Of a stretch of DNA of 64,000 bases, positions 47,901-56,901 are shown one piece after another. The position numbers and the translations under genes were made by a program. Position 1 is the first letter of the stretch. Each line of letters starts with the position of its first letter. The stretch is from Staphylotrichum longicolle (lineage: Eukaryota > Ascomycota > Sordariomycetes > Sordariales > Chaetomiaceae), in the NCBI GenBank assembly GCA_019096155.1, contig JAHCVI010000001.1, forward strand, positions 14,781,243-14,845,242, in the 5' to 3' direction. A model generated the notes under the pieces. It searched no databases. It was not told the DNA's origin and worked only from the letters and a program-made list of their open reading frames with translations.

Positions 47901-48995
47901 TCAGAGCGGTCTCGCTGAAAGGGAAACCAACACCCCCAACACCGGCTGCCCCTGCGTCAGCCTCCGCGACTCCTTCAGCGCCCGGCACGGTATCCGGGGA
48001 CAAGGAGAAGCCCAAACCGACAACGATGAAGTACTTTGACGAAAGCGTGCCGACCTCGGCCATGGTCGGAACAGTCTTGACCTCGCATGTTCACAAGATG
48101 AAGATCGAACTACCTCCCACTACCAGGGTATTTCCTGAAGGGACTGCTGACGAGGACAAATTGCCCCCGGATCCCGCCGTTGTCCCACGCCATATTCGAC
48201 TCCCTGACGACGCAAGTGACGATCCCGATGACTGGGTCGTCGTCGACCGACCCGAACACGGATCCCCCAAGCCCCCTGCCCCTGATCCCAACAAACCACC
48301 CCCCTCACCACACCAGTCCCCTCCCGCCCCTCCCCGGGAAAACCAGCCGGGAAGCCGACCGGGTACAACCCCGACGCCAGCCCACCCATCTCCAAAGCCG
48401 AAACAACCAAACTAACCGCCACCCAAAACGCATCCCTCAACAAAGAAATAGGCTCGCAATTCAACCTCATCATCTTCCCCCTCGGCACCAAAACCCCCGC
48501 CTCCCCCGTCCCGCCCGTCAAATTCCCCCTCCCCAAGCAGGACACCCGCCGACCACCCATCGACGTGGTCGTCGGCTGCGCGTCTCGTCCGGCCGCAACA
48601 CGCTGCACAACCTGCAGCTGTACAGCGTCGAGGTGCGCTTCCCCATGGGCCCAAGGCGACGACCTCTTCGCCAGCCGTACGGCGGCTCCGGCGGGCGCAT
48701 GCTGAGCAACCCGCGCTTCAACGCGCACTGCAATGTGGAGAGGGACGCGAAGGGGCAGGAGACGTTGGTGTTTACGCTGATCCCGCGGACGACGGCGCTG
48801 GTGCCGCTGCGGAATATCGGGGAGGTGAGCTTTGTGGTGAACCAGGCGAGGCTGAGCGGGGTAGGGGGCAAGGGGTTTGTGAGCGTGGTGGTGCATGAGA
48901 ATTATAGGCGGCAGAATGAGGACGAGAAGGGGGTGGTGAAGGGGTTTGTGCATCATGCGTTGGCGGGGGTGGTGGTGGAGAAGGTTTTGGCTTGA
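44990..48995 (+). CDS. Giant protein of unknown family, about 1318 residues (two bases missing near 48300 and 48575)
   Basis: Exon 1 44990-45200, intron 51 nt, exon 2 45252-48995. The sum is 3955, two bases short of 1319 codons. The first loss is in the C-run near 48297-48303 (KPPP into LTTPVPSRP, then GYNPDASPPISKAE). The second is near 48575 (DVVV into RLRVSSGRNTLHNLQLYSVEV). N-terminus MDTGVGLFEGAPSSRLRVL, then beta-rich (YEIEVKHTVAHP, ARFTLPPGVVHSTYPP-like). Middle: RGPLTPCYMPP followed by DITYSAAWQLGRTLGIANQAF, a pattern I recall from bacterial giant proteins. Then a helical domain (ADWQLVQSWILDNMFLKNIP), a Pro-rich linker and a C-terminal beta domain ending HHALAGVVVEKVLA. No signal peptide, membrane helix or catalytic motif. 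Probably acts with the divergent neighbour. Confidence 0.8.
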
Positions 48996-49761
48996 TGTAG
49001 ATCGTCTCTTTACAATTGTCCCAGCACAGTCACTTCTGTATAGAGTATTTCTGACACTACATACTCTTGCCATAGCGGATGCCAGACACTGCGAGTTCCG
49101 TACTTGCATCGCACTCGGCTGATGTGGACCACTGGGTCGATATGTGTGTGGACAATTACCCGGGAGTAAGGCCTCGCTTTTTTGGCTGGATTTTACTCGA
49201 ACTGCGAGCTCCAAATATCTTCCAGCCGAGAGTTATCTTTAGCAAGCCTACCATGGTACAATGACCGTATACTTTCCGGGACTGGTCCTGCGCCACGTCC
49301 GCACCGAATCAACCTCTCGGTGCCGGAGCGTCGTCGCCGGCTACAACCCTGGTCTATTCCTCATGCCTGAGGTCGAACGCCTATACATCTGTCAGCATCT
49401 TGCCCGCCCCGCCGTGTCCTAACGAGCTTAGATTTCGCTCGCCGAAGAGCGTCAGGAGAAAGTCTGTCCCCTCCACCTTGACCGCAACGAGTGCGCTGAC
49501 GCTGCGTGCGGTATAGCGTACGCCCGGAGATGACAATGGACGTGCCTCCGTATATATACTAAAGAATCCAGGCCGGTCTCGATGGGATTCTCCTTGATGA
49601 TTATTGAACGCGGGTGGTCTGCCATCGGGTGGTTCCTCGATATTCGCTTAGTTATTTGCGGTTCCATTTCTTGTTTTATCGGTGGTTCTATTTCTCCCCG
49701 TGTTTACAAAAAGCCCACTGTACTGCTGCTAACCACCAAGACCCAAGCCCCCTCGTCTCGC
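48996..49761. other. Convergent intergenic region
   Basis: About 770 bases between two convergent stops. No gene seen. Confidence 0.5.
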
Positions 49762-51372
49762 CTAGTCCACAAAGATGAACTGTCCGGCAACCGCTCCCGC
49801 GATCACCAAGAAGAGCGGCGCGTACTTGTTGGTAAACTTGTACAGAACCGCCAGGGCAAGCACGTACAGGACTGCCGCCGGGCCGACCTGGCCAGTGCCG
49901 GTAACAGCCTCGGCAAGCGTCTTGTCCTTCACTTTGTCTAACGTGCCCTCGACGCTGGCCTTGAGGATCTGCGCCGCGATCATGGCGATGACGCCAATAA
50001 CCGAACCGCAGAGGCCGTCGAAAAAGCTGGCAAGGAACTAAGAAACGGTTAGCGATGACTGGTTGGGTGGCAAGTTTGAGCCCTCGACTGACCTGGTTCC
50101 GAACCAACTTTTCCAACAGGTTATGCCCAGCAATCGTAAACATGAAACACGGAAAAAACATTCCCAGGGTAATGATGACGGCCCCGGCAAACCCGTTGCC
50201 AACTGAGCCATTTTCCAGGTACGCGCCTTGGAAGCCCACAAAGGTGGCAAAGATGACCAGAGGTGCGGGTAGGATATTGCCGATAGCGATGCCGTCGATG
50301 AAAACGCTTTGCGGGAGCCAGGCGCCCAGCAGGACAGCCTCGACCTGCACGAACGGGATCGCCGTATAGGCGCCGCCAAACGAGAGCGTGCCGGATACCA
50401 GTCCCAGTACGAAGAGGTGGATCAGGGACGGCGTCCGAGCCACGCCAAGGGCCAGCGAGACGGGAGAGGGCACGCCACGGAAAACGACGTAGATAGCGTA
50501 GCCGACGTATTGCAGGACGAAGATCACACCGGCAGGGATCCACAGGCGGCGGGCGATGAACATGTAGAGGACGCCGTACAGGCCGAGGGAGATGAAGCTG
50601 TGGGGTTTGTTTGGTCAGCTTTGGCTTCCGAGGAGAGCGGAATGGGGCCCAGTCTAGAGCGTGGCGGCTTCGGGAGACTGACATGTTGAGGCGGAGTGCG
50701 CAGTTGATTGCCGTGCAGACAGCCGCGACAATAAGGAACGGGTCGACCTTCTTGGTATCGTGCTTTCTCACAGAGTGCTCGGCGATCTTGTGAGTTGCCC
50801 TCAAGATCTACACAGGGATTCCAGTCAGCCGGAGACAACTGAATGCTTGGACAAGGGAAATATACCATTGCCGCAACGATGGGCTGCAAAGACCGGAACG
50901 AAGCATTGAAGTACTTGTTCTCGAACCCAGCCAGCGTGTACAAGTAACTAGCTAGGAGCATCAACACGAACCCCGGAAGGATAAACGCCAGCCCTGCAAT
51001 GATACCGCCCAACCTCCCTGCCGATAAGCAGCCGAAGAACATACACAGCTCGGCGGCCTCGGGACCAGGGAGGATCTGATAAACGGAAAAAACGCGCTGG
51101 AAGCGAGGGAGGGTAATCCACTTATCCTTCGTCACAAGCTTGTCCTTGATCAAGGCGATCTGGGCAACAGGCCCGCCCCAGGCGAAGAGGCCGAAGTTAT
51201 AGAAGAAGAACCAGAACAGCTTGAGATACGACATCTGGGGGACCTTGGAGTTGTCGTCCAGGCCCTGGTCGTCGTCGTCGGAAGGAGTACCCGAGGTAGC
51301 CTCTTTGATCTCGGGTTGAGCAGGGGCATCCGTTTGAGACTCGACGTCCCCTTTTTTCTCAACCTGCGACAT
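49762..51372 (-). CDS. CHR-family oxyanion (chromate/sulfate-type) transporter
   Basis: Four exons: 51372-50866, 50807-50683, 50597-50093 and 50037-49762, in frame, 470 residues. It is a two-domain CHR (ChrA) protein. Each half has the family signature, first FFFYNFGLFAWGGPVAQIAL with ILPGPEAAELCMFFG, then LVSGTLSFGGAYTAIPFV with DGIAIGNILPAPLVIFATFVG. About ten to twelve membrane helices; the N-terminal 45 residues are charged and cytosolic. Bacterial members export chromate, and fungal ones are thought to move chromate or related oxyanions such as sulfate. Introns fall between helices. A bZIP gene lies just upstream in the same direction. Confidence 0.93.
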
Positions 51373-51907
51373 GGTCACGGCTGCTGGTTTCCAATGCCGT
51401 GAGGAGAAAGGCGGGAACGGATTTGGCGACTGCTTGCGGGAGGCGGCTTGGTGGTTCCGTCGGGCTCCTTGGTTGCCAAGGACAGAAGTGAGAGTTCATC
51501 ATGGCTGCCATTGCCTCGGATTTTATGCAAGTCGAGTTCAACTCTCCTCGAGGTCTCCCAGCAAGACAACAAGGGTCGATGGACGGACAGCAGAGCTCTG
51601 ATTGGTCAATCACCATGGACGTCCGCGGGGGTCCAGACCAAGGCGATGTCCGCAGGGCCCAGAGCAAAAGCTGCGGACGGACATCTCAACTCTGATTGGC
51701 CGATAGGAGGCATTCCAGGTTTCTCAACCAGAAGTGGCGCACACTAACGTAAATGACGCTCGCTTCGCCATGGCGTTGGCGCATCCCCCTAGCGCAGTCG
51801 GCGGGAGGACTGGATGATCATGAGATGCACAAGCGTTGGGTGAATTTGGCACATGCTGGTGTATTGCAGTATACCACCTGCTCGGAGTCCGTCGACTCGA
51901 AAGGAGC
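51373..51907. other. Intergenic region upstream of the CHR transporter
   Basis: Promoter of the transporter and 3' flank of the bZIP gene. Two copies of an approximately 25-bp CTCTGATTGG-containing segment occur near 51595 and 51690 (gctctgattggtcaat; actctgattggccgat), each including an ATTGG CCAAT-box core. Confidence 0.5.
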
Positions 51908-52819
51908 TCATCCACACATGCCATCGAGGGCTTCCCAAATGATTTCTTTCTTGACGGCACATGCACCTTGGCCGGTCGAGGTGCAGCCGGCTTCCAACGC
52001 GCGAGCGACGTAATCCATCTTCTCGTCGGAGGTCGCGTATCGCATGAGCATCTCGTATGCCTTCCCGCACTCGACACCTCCCTCGACGTGTGCTGCCGTG
52101 CCTTGGGGGGGATCGGCTGATGTTGGCCGGACGGTGACCTGGGCGATGTCTGCCGTCGGATTCTCGGCGAGAAGCGAGAGCAGTTTGCATGGGCCGATCC
52201 TGGGCCTTCCATCGGGCGAGGCCCAAGTCTCTGCCTGTGCAGCCCCAAGGCCAAAAGCAGAAGGGGCCTCACTCGGTGCTGGCGTTGGGCAGGTGGCCAT
52301 TTCTGCGCCGGAGCCAGGGCTTGCGGGGGACGCAGACTCGGCGGCCGGCTCGTGGGTGCTGGATGGTGAAGCTGTGCTCACTGGGGTGTTCCCCGCCACT
52401 CGGATCTCCCCCTTCGTCTTACCCGACGCGCACGATTTCCTCCCTTGGCCAGCCAATCTCTTGCAACCAGCTGCAGACGTCGCAGCGCAGACCTTGGCCT
52501 TCTGCGCTATCTCCCGCCTGCGGGCGCACCCCGAATCTGCCCCTGAAGCTGTCCCATCCGGCTTGGTTCCACAGCCCTCCTGCTGGGCCCACAGGTCGAT
52601 CTCGTCGTCGTCGAAGCCGGCCAGCCGCAGCAGTTGGCGGAGGCATTCGTTCTCTGCAGCGACCTTCCGGGCCGCCAACTGCACCTGTATCGTTGCGCTG
52701 ATCCCCCGGGCACGGGTGTCTGCAAGCCGGCGCTCGAGGTCCGCCACATACTCCTTCTGGCGGGCCCGGTAGCGGCGCTTGTTCTCGGTCAAGCGGGATG
52801 TCCTCGCGGAGTCCGCCAT
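51908..52819 (-). CDS. bZIP transcription factor
   Basis: Single exon, 303 residues. The basic region is at residues 10-27 (RLTENKRRYRARQKEYVAD, with the N-x(7)-R spacing of bZIP proteins), followed by leucine-type heptads (LERRLADTRARG) and a second helix (QVQLAARKVAAENECLRQLL). The middle is Ser/Pro/Ala-rich with several Cys. The C-terminus (VECGKAYEMLMRYATSDEKMDYVARALEAGC) is conserved in form with a group of fungal bZIPs. DNA target unknown. Its position next to the CHR transporter and near a sulfonate dioxygenase makes sulfur or oxyanion control a possibility, nothing more. Confidence 0.88.
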   Translation of the reverse strand: MADSARTSRLTENKRRYRARQKEYVADLERRLADTRARGISATIQVQLAARKVAAENECLRQLLRLAGFDDDEIDLWAQQEGCGTKPDGTASGADSGCARRREIAQKAKVCAATSAAGCKRLAGQGRKSCASGKTKGEIRVAGNTPVSTASPSSTHEPAAESASPASPGSGAEMATCPTPAPSEAPSAFGLGAAQAETWASPDGRPRIGPCKLLSLLAENPTADIAQVTVRPTSADPPQGTAAHVEGGVECGKAYEMLMRYATSDEKMDYVARALEAGCTSTGQGACAVKKEIIWEALDGMCG

Positions 52820-53112
52820 CTGGATTTGCGCTTTTGGTTTTATGTAAACTGTAGAGCCGGTCTGCTTGCTGATGGGTGATTTTTTTTGTCGTCGGGTGCC
52901 GGGTGCCGGGTGCCGGGTGCTGGGTGGAAGACTGGAAATCGGTTGTTGTCAACGGTGTTCACCGTTCATTCAGCTTCGCTTTGATCCCTTTCATTGGCTT
53001 CCAGGTTGATTTTAGCCCCGCATCACGTGCTAGACAAGGTCACAAGAGAGCCTGGCCTGGCCTGGCCTGGCTCGATCAATTTCTTGCACAGTGAGAATTT
53101 CTCCACACCAAC

Positions 53113-53827
53113 ATGGCATCATGTTGCACGCGTGGAATGGAAGACGCTGGTGATAAGGCGTGTGTTGGTGGTGGTTGGTTGCTGGTTGCTGTTGCTGGTT
53201 GCTGTTGCTGGTTGCTGGTGCTGGTTGCTGGTGGGCAGAGGAATCTCAATCACCCGACGATGCCCGGACTCAGCGACGAAGTAGAGGAACCGGGGGCAAG
53301 GAGAGAGAACCATGACTCAATCCCCAGCATCAGCCACTTCGGGCGGAAATCTCTGGAGGCCACCGACTACAAGGGGCAGACGGTCATACATTTCGCTGCT
53401 CGAACCAACAATGTCGCTCATGCCAGGATTGGGCTTCTGCTGTGTTCGGGGGCCAACCCAAACCACCCCCGACTCGTTCAACAGACCTCCCTTATTTATC
53501 GCCTTGTACTGGGACCATTGCGACATCGTCAGACTGCTGCTAAAACACTGGGCACGCCTGGATACGATTGACGACGGCAAGATGACTGTGTTGCATTATG
53601 CTGCTAGGTCCAGCAACGTGCCAACTTTGCATCTCCTGCGTCTCGAGGATCTCCACGGCACCAGCCGCAACTGCCGAAACTCGCAGGGGCAGACATCACT
53701 AGAAGGGTTTCTGAGAGCCCGCCCTTTGATGATGGGCAAAACTGATGCTGAGAACTTGGTGGCAAGGGAGATCTTTGACGGTCTGTTGGATGGAGCCCAA
53801 GGTGAAGATATGAATGAGGCATCTTGA
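53113..53827 (+). pseudogene. Ankyrin-repeat gene fragment, frame broken
   Basis: Two overlapping frames together give about two ankyrin repeats: DYKGQTVIHFAARTNNVAHAR and LLLCSGANPN in the first, then TPDSFNRPPLFIALYWDHCDIVRLLLKH and DDGKMTVLHYAARSSNVPTLHLL in the second. The break is in the AAACCACCCCC run at about 53460-53470 and amounts to one extra base (or two missing), the opposite sense to most other breaks here. The 5' part is a GTTGCTG microsatellite and gives an unlikely hydrophobic N-terminus, so the true start is not visible. Ends GAQGEDMNEAS. Either a gene relic or an ankyrin gene with sequence error and missing 5' exons. Confidence 0.55.
53165..53234. repeat. GGTTGCTGTTGCT-type microsatellite
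   Basis: Imperfect tandem units of GGTTGCT and GTTGCTG over about 70 bases, just upstream of the ankyrin fragment. Confidence 0.85.
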
Positions 53828-53915
53828 AAGAATTGCGGTGAATCATTGGACCTATTCATGTTCTAAGGAGGTATATTCCATATTGAAGTCTCCCCTTCGC
53901 AACTCTCGCATACCT

Positions 53916-55219
53916 TTATTCCCATGTGGACTCCAACCCATTCACACCAGTCGGGCGCTCTGCAAGAGTTGTAATGCGGAAGCCATGGCGCAGCCCTTCC
54001 TGCGGATTGTGCACATTGTAGTCCGAGATGGCCGTGTGAGCCGTGACCCTGTTGTCCCAGAGCGCCACCGTCCCCTCCTCCCAGCGCACACGAACCTGGA
54101 AGTCCTGCCCTTGCGTGATGTGCTGCAACAGCATAATGTTAGCGACCGATCATTACTGGGAGGAGTTGTGTTTGTGCCTTTGGGGCAGAGATAGAATCGC
54201 TAGGTACTCACGGTAAAGAGTAGCTTCAACAGCGCCTCCGATTCCTCATCCCTCAGCCCAACAATCCGCTTCGTAAAGCCCGGGTTCACAAATAGCGCCT
54301 TCTGCCCCGTCGCCGGATGCACCCGCACGATGGGATGCTCCGTGGCAACCGGCTCCCGCCGCACAAACTTGCCGTCCCGCCTCGCGTTGTCCGCCTGCGG
54401 GAACCCGCTGTGCTCGGCCCGCAGACCCTCGAGCAGCGCCTTGATCGGCGGGGAGAGGCGCGCGTACGCGGCCGTCTGCGACGCCCACGCCGTGTCGCCG
54501 CCCGTGGGCGGCACCGACAGCAGCGTCAGGATGGTGATGCCAGGGGGCTGGCGCTCGTACGACACGTCCGAGTGGTAGCCCGTGCTGGTGAGCCGCTTGG
54601 TGCTGCGCTGGTTGCGGTACTGGTTGTCCGGGCCGAGGTAGATGTTGTGCAGCTCGAGGTTGTCGCGCACGTGCGAGCCGACGGGCTGCGAGACGTTAGT
54701 GGGGGAGCTCGATTTCTTCGGCGGGAAATGGAAGACTGTACGTGGATGTGCAGCGGCCCAAAGTAGCGGCCAAACTCCTTTTGCTTCTCGACGCCGATAT
54801 CCTTGAAGTCTTGATCCCGGAAAACAACAACGCCCCGCTCGGCGATGAGCAGCGCGAGCTCGTCCTTTTGCTGGTCGTTGAGCTGGGACAGCTGGAGGCC
54901 GCGGATTTCGGTGCCAATGACAGGAGTCAGTTTGGTCACTTTGAGGTCCGCGTTCTCCTTGGCGAAGAGGTTTGGCTTCTCCTTTTTAGCCACCAGCCCT
55001 CGGTCATTGAACTCAAAGGGCTGGAGAGCGGGAAACTGAGTCTTCTCATCGTATACGGGAAGATAGGCCGAGTATTTGTACTACAAGAGTCAGACCAATG
55101 TCCGCGGCGGAAGGGAGTGTGAGCCGGCCTACTTGTTCATGAACCTCCTTATCGTAGGCCAACGTCAGCTTGAGAGGGGGAGTTTCTGTTTCCGTGGTCG
55201 TGATAGTCGAGGTGGCCAT
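53916..55219 (-). CDS. TauD/TfdA-type 2-oxoglutarate dioxygenase (sulfonate dioxygenase)
   Basis: Exons 55219-55133, 55080-54742, 54685-54212 and 54122-53916, all phase 0; introns 52, 56 and 89 nt; 368 residues. The iron site is complete: H-x-D at H180/D182 (STGYHSDVSYE) and distal His329 (RVTAHTAISDY). The 2-oxoglutarate-binding Arg is at 349 (RHGFRIT). Other family features: GTEIRGLQLSQL, ERGVVVFRDQDF, FGRYFGPLH, PPTGGDTAWASQTAAY, TGQKALFVNPGFTKRIVGL. These enzymes open taurine or alkylsulfonates to an aldehyde and sulfite, or act on related acids; fungal members include yeast Jlp1. Likely cytosolic. The substrate is inferred from family only. Confidence 0.93.
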
Positions 55220-56139
55220 GATGCTCTCTTTTCGGCTTGCAATTTGTCTCTGAAAGATACTGGCTGCTCACAGCGGTCTTGTGAGAATGTTTTGCAAGTG
55301 TTGTAATTTGCCATAAGTCTTTGAATCCGTTGCGCCTTTTATACTGCCAAGTGCCTGGACGCTTAAACCCGGTTATCCGACACACATCCCACACGTTCCC
55401 GATGTCACGTCAAGGACGCGCAGATGGTGAGTCGGTTCCTGAAGTCTACCCCACGGAATCCGTACATTAATGCGGGGAACCGGTGAAGGGAACAGAACGT
55501 CACTGGTGTTTTGCGAGGGTCGTGATTTGCACCTCAAATGGCGGAGAAAACGCCATACATCTGCTAGCCACTCAGGGCTTGAAGTCTCTGGGGTTAAGTA
55601 TTCCTGCTCCGTTATCTCCGGCTTTGTTAGATTATCATCAGTCGAGCAACAAGAACCTCAAGATGGGATGACCGAGAGTGAACGGTGATGGCTGATGGTC
55701 ACCCAGCTGCGTCATTGCGGTCTTCAGGGTGAAGGCTGAGCATAGCATGCAAAGTGTTTGGGATGCTGACAGCTTGTCTGATAGTCGTGTCTTAGCCCAT
55801 AGACAAATATACGAGTAATTTGATAGCACCTAGATTTGAGAGACCAAGAGGAAGATGACACCCACAGAGCAAACTTGGGAAGAGTGCACCCCTGCGCGCT
55901 TGGCATCAGTGCAAGTGCCAACCCGGGGCAAAGCACTATGCTCCGGCTGAACGAACTTGAGTGCCCCTGTGACGGGCTACTCGTTCTCCTCCGGTACCCA
56001 TCTAGGAAACAGCTTTACTACTCTAAGCCGGAAAGAAGCAAACTGTAAAAGCAGATGCTGCGAGGCAGGGCTTGACGGCAGAGCTTCTGGATAAAAACAA
56101 GATGCAACGAAGAGGAAGACCACCAAGACAGAATGCAGA
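55220..56139. other. Intergenic, no gene seen
   Basis: Contains the promoter of the dioxygenase gene near 55220-55450. No convincing gene. Confidence 0.5.
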
Positions 56140-56758
56140 ACGGCATAGGGACGCCCAGAAAGTCCACACCATTGACACCGAGACCACCTAAGGTAATGTT
56201 GGCGTTTACACCCCTGAGAGTGAGGATGGTGACGATATCGCCAATTTCTTCTGCGCCAACAACCTCGCCTTCCTGTGCTACGACAACTATATCGGCTGCA
56301 GCAAGGGGACGTGCTGGTTTCGTTTTCAGTCTTTGAAGCTGTTGAGCCCGCTGCGCGGGCGCGGGTCGTCGGAAGGCTTCGTCGAGCCCTTGTGGCACGG
56401 CGATGTGCTTCCGGGAGTCCGGTTTCCTCACACTATCACTGATAACTCCAAGAAGGCTATTGGGGAGATCAAGATCAACGTGAACAAGGTTGTCTTGGAG
56501 CATATTCGGGACGCACTGTTGGGAAAGCACGGAATGCTTGCAAAACATACTCATCAGTCGACATCGACTTGGATGATTGCGGAAGATGTCCGTTCCCATA
56601 TTTTACCCTTTGATGATGAGTGGTGTCTTTCGTTTCAAAGCCAGGTTTCCCTTTTTCAAATCTGGAATCGGGGTAATAGGCGCAGACTTTGTGTTTTTTG
56701 GGTGAGGGCGGGGGCGGGAAGGGAATACCTTGGACATCAGGTAGTAAGTACGGGGTGA
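56140..56758 (+). other. Possible protein-coding remnant
   Basis: On the plus strand one frame reads DDIANFFCANNLAFLCYDNY and GTCWFRFQSLKLLSPLRG, then VEPLWHGDVLPGVRFPHTI and KINVNKVVLEHIRDALLGKHG. This has gene-like composition up to about 56545 and is not obviously an antisense shadow. There is a TAA upstream at about 56170 and no good start. I do not recognise it; it could be an internal exon or a relic. The antisense frame (56018-56599) is an alternative. Confidence 0.25.
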
Positions 56759-56901
56759 CGTGGGTTGTGATGTTTCTCTTGGAGCTCATCTGGGGCAAAC
56801 GCTTTTGATTCCACCATGTAGCGTGCTCCTTTTTAGCTATACTAAACATCAGCGTGTCACGCGCTTTCTCCCATAACTAGGTATTAAGCTTTGATTGACA
56901 C

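Noticed and set aside
29257..48995. Insecticidal Tc-type toxin complex, phage-tail or contractile injection cluster
   Set aside because: No RHS/YD repeats, sheath, baseplate, tube or AAA ATPase motifs are visible; only size and beta-richness are shared.
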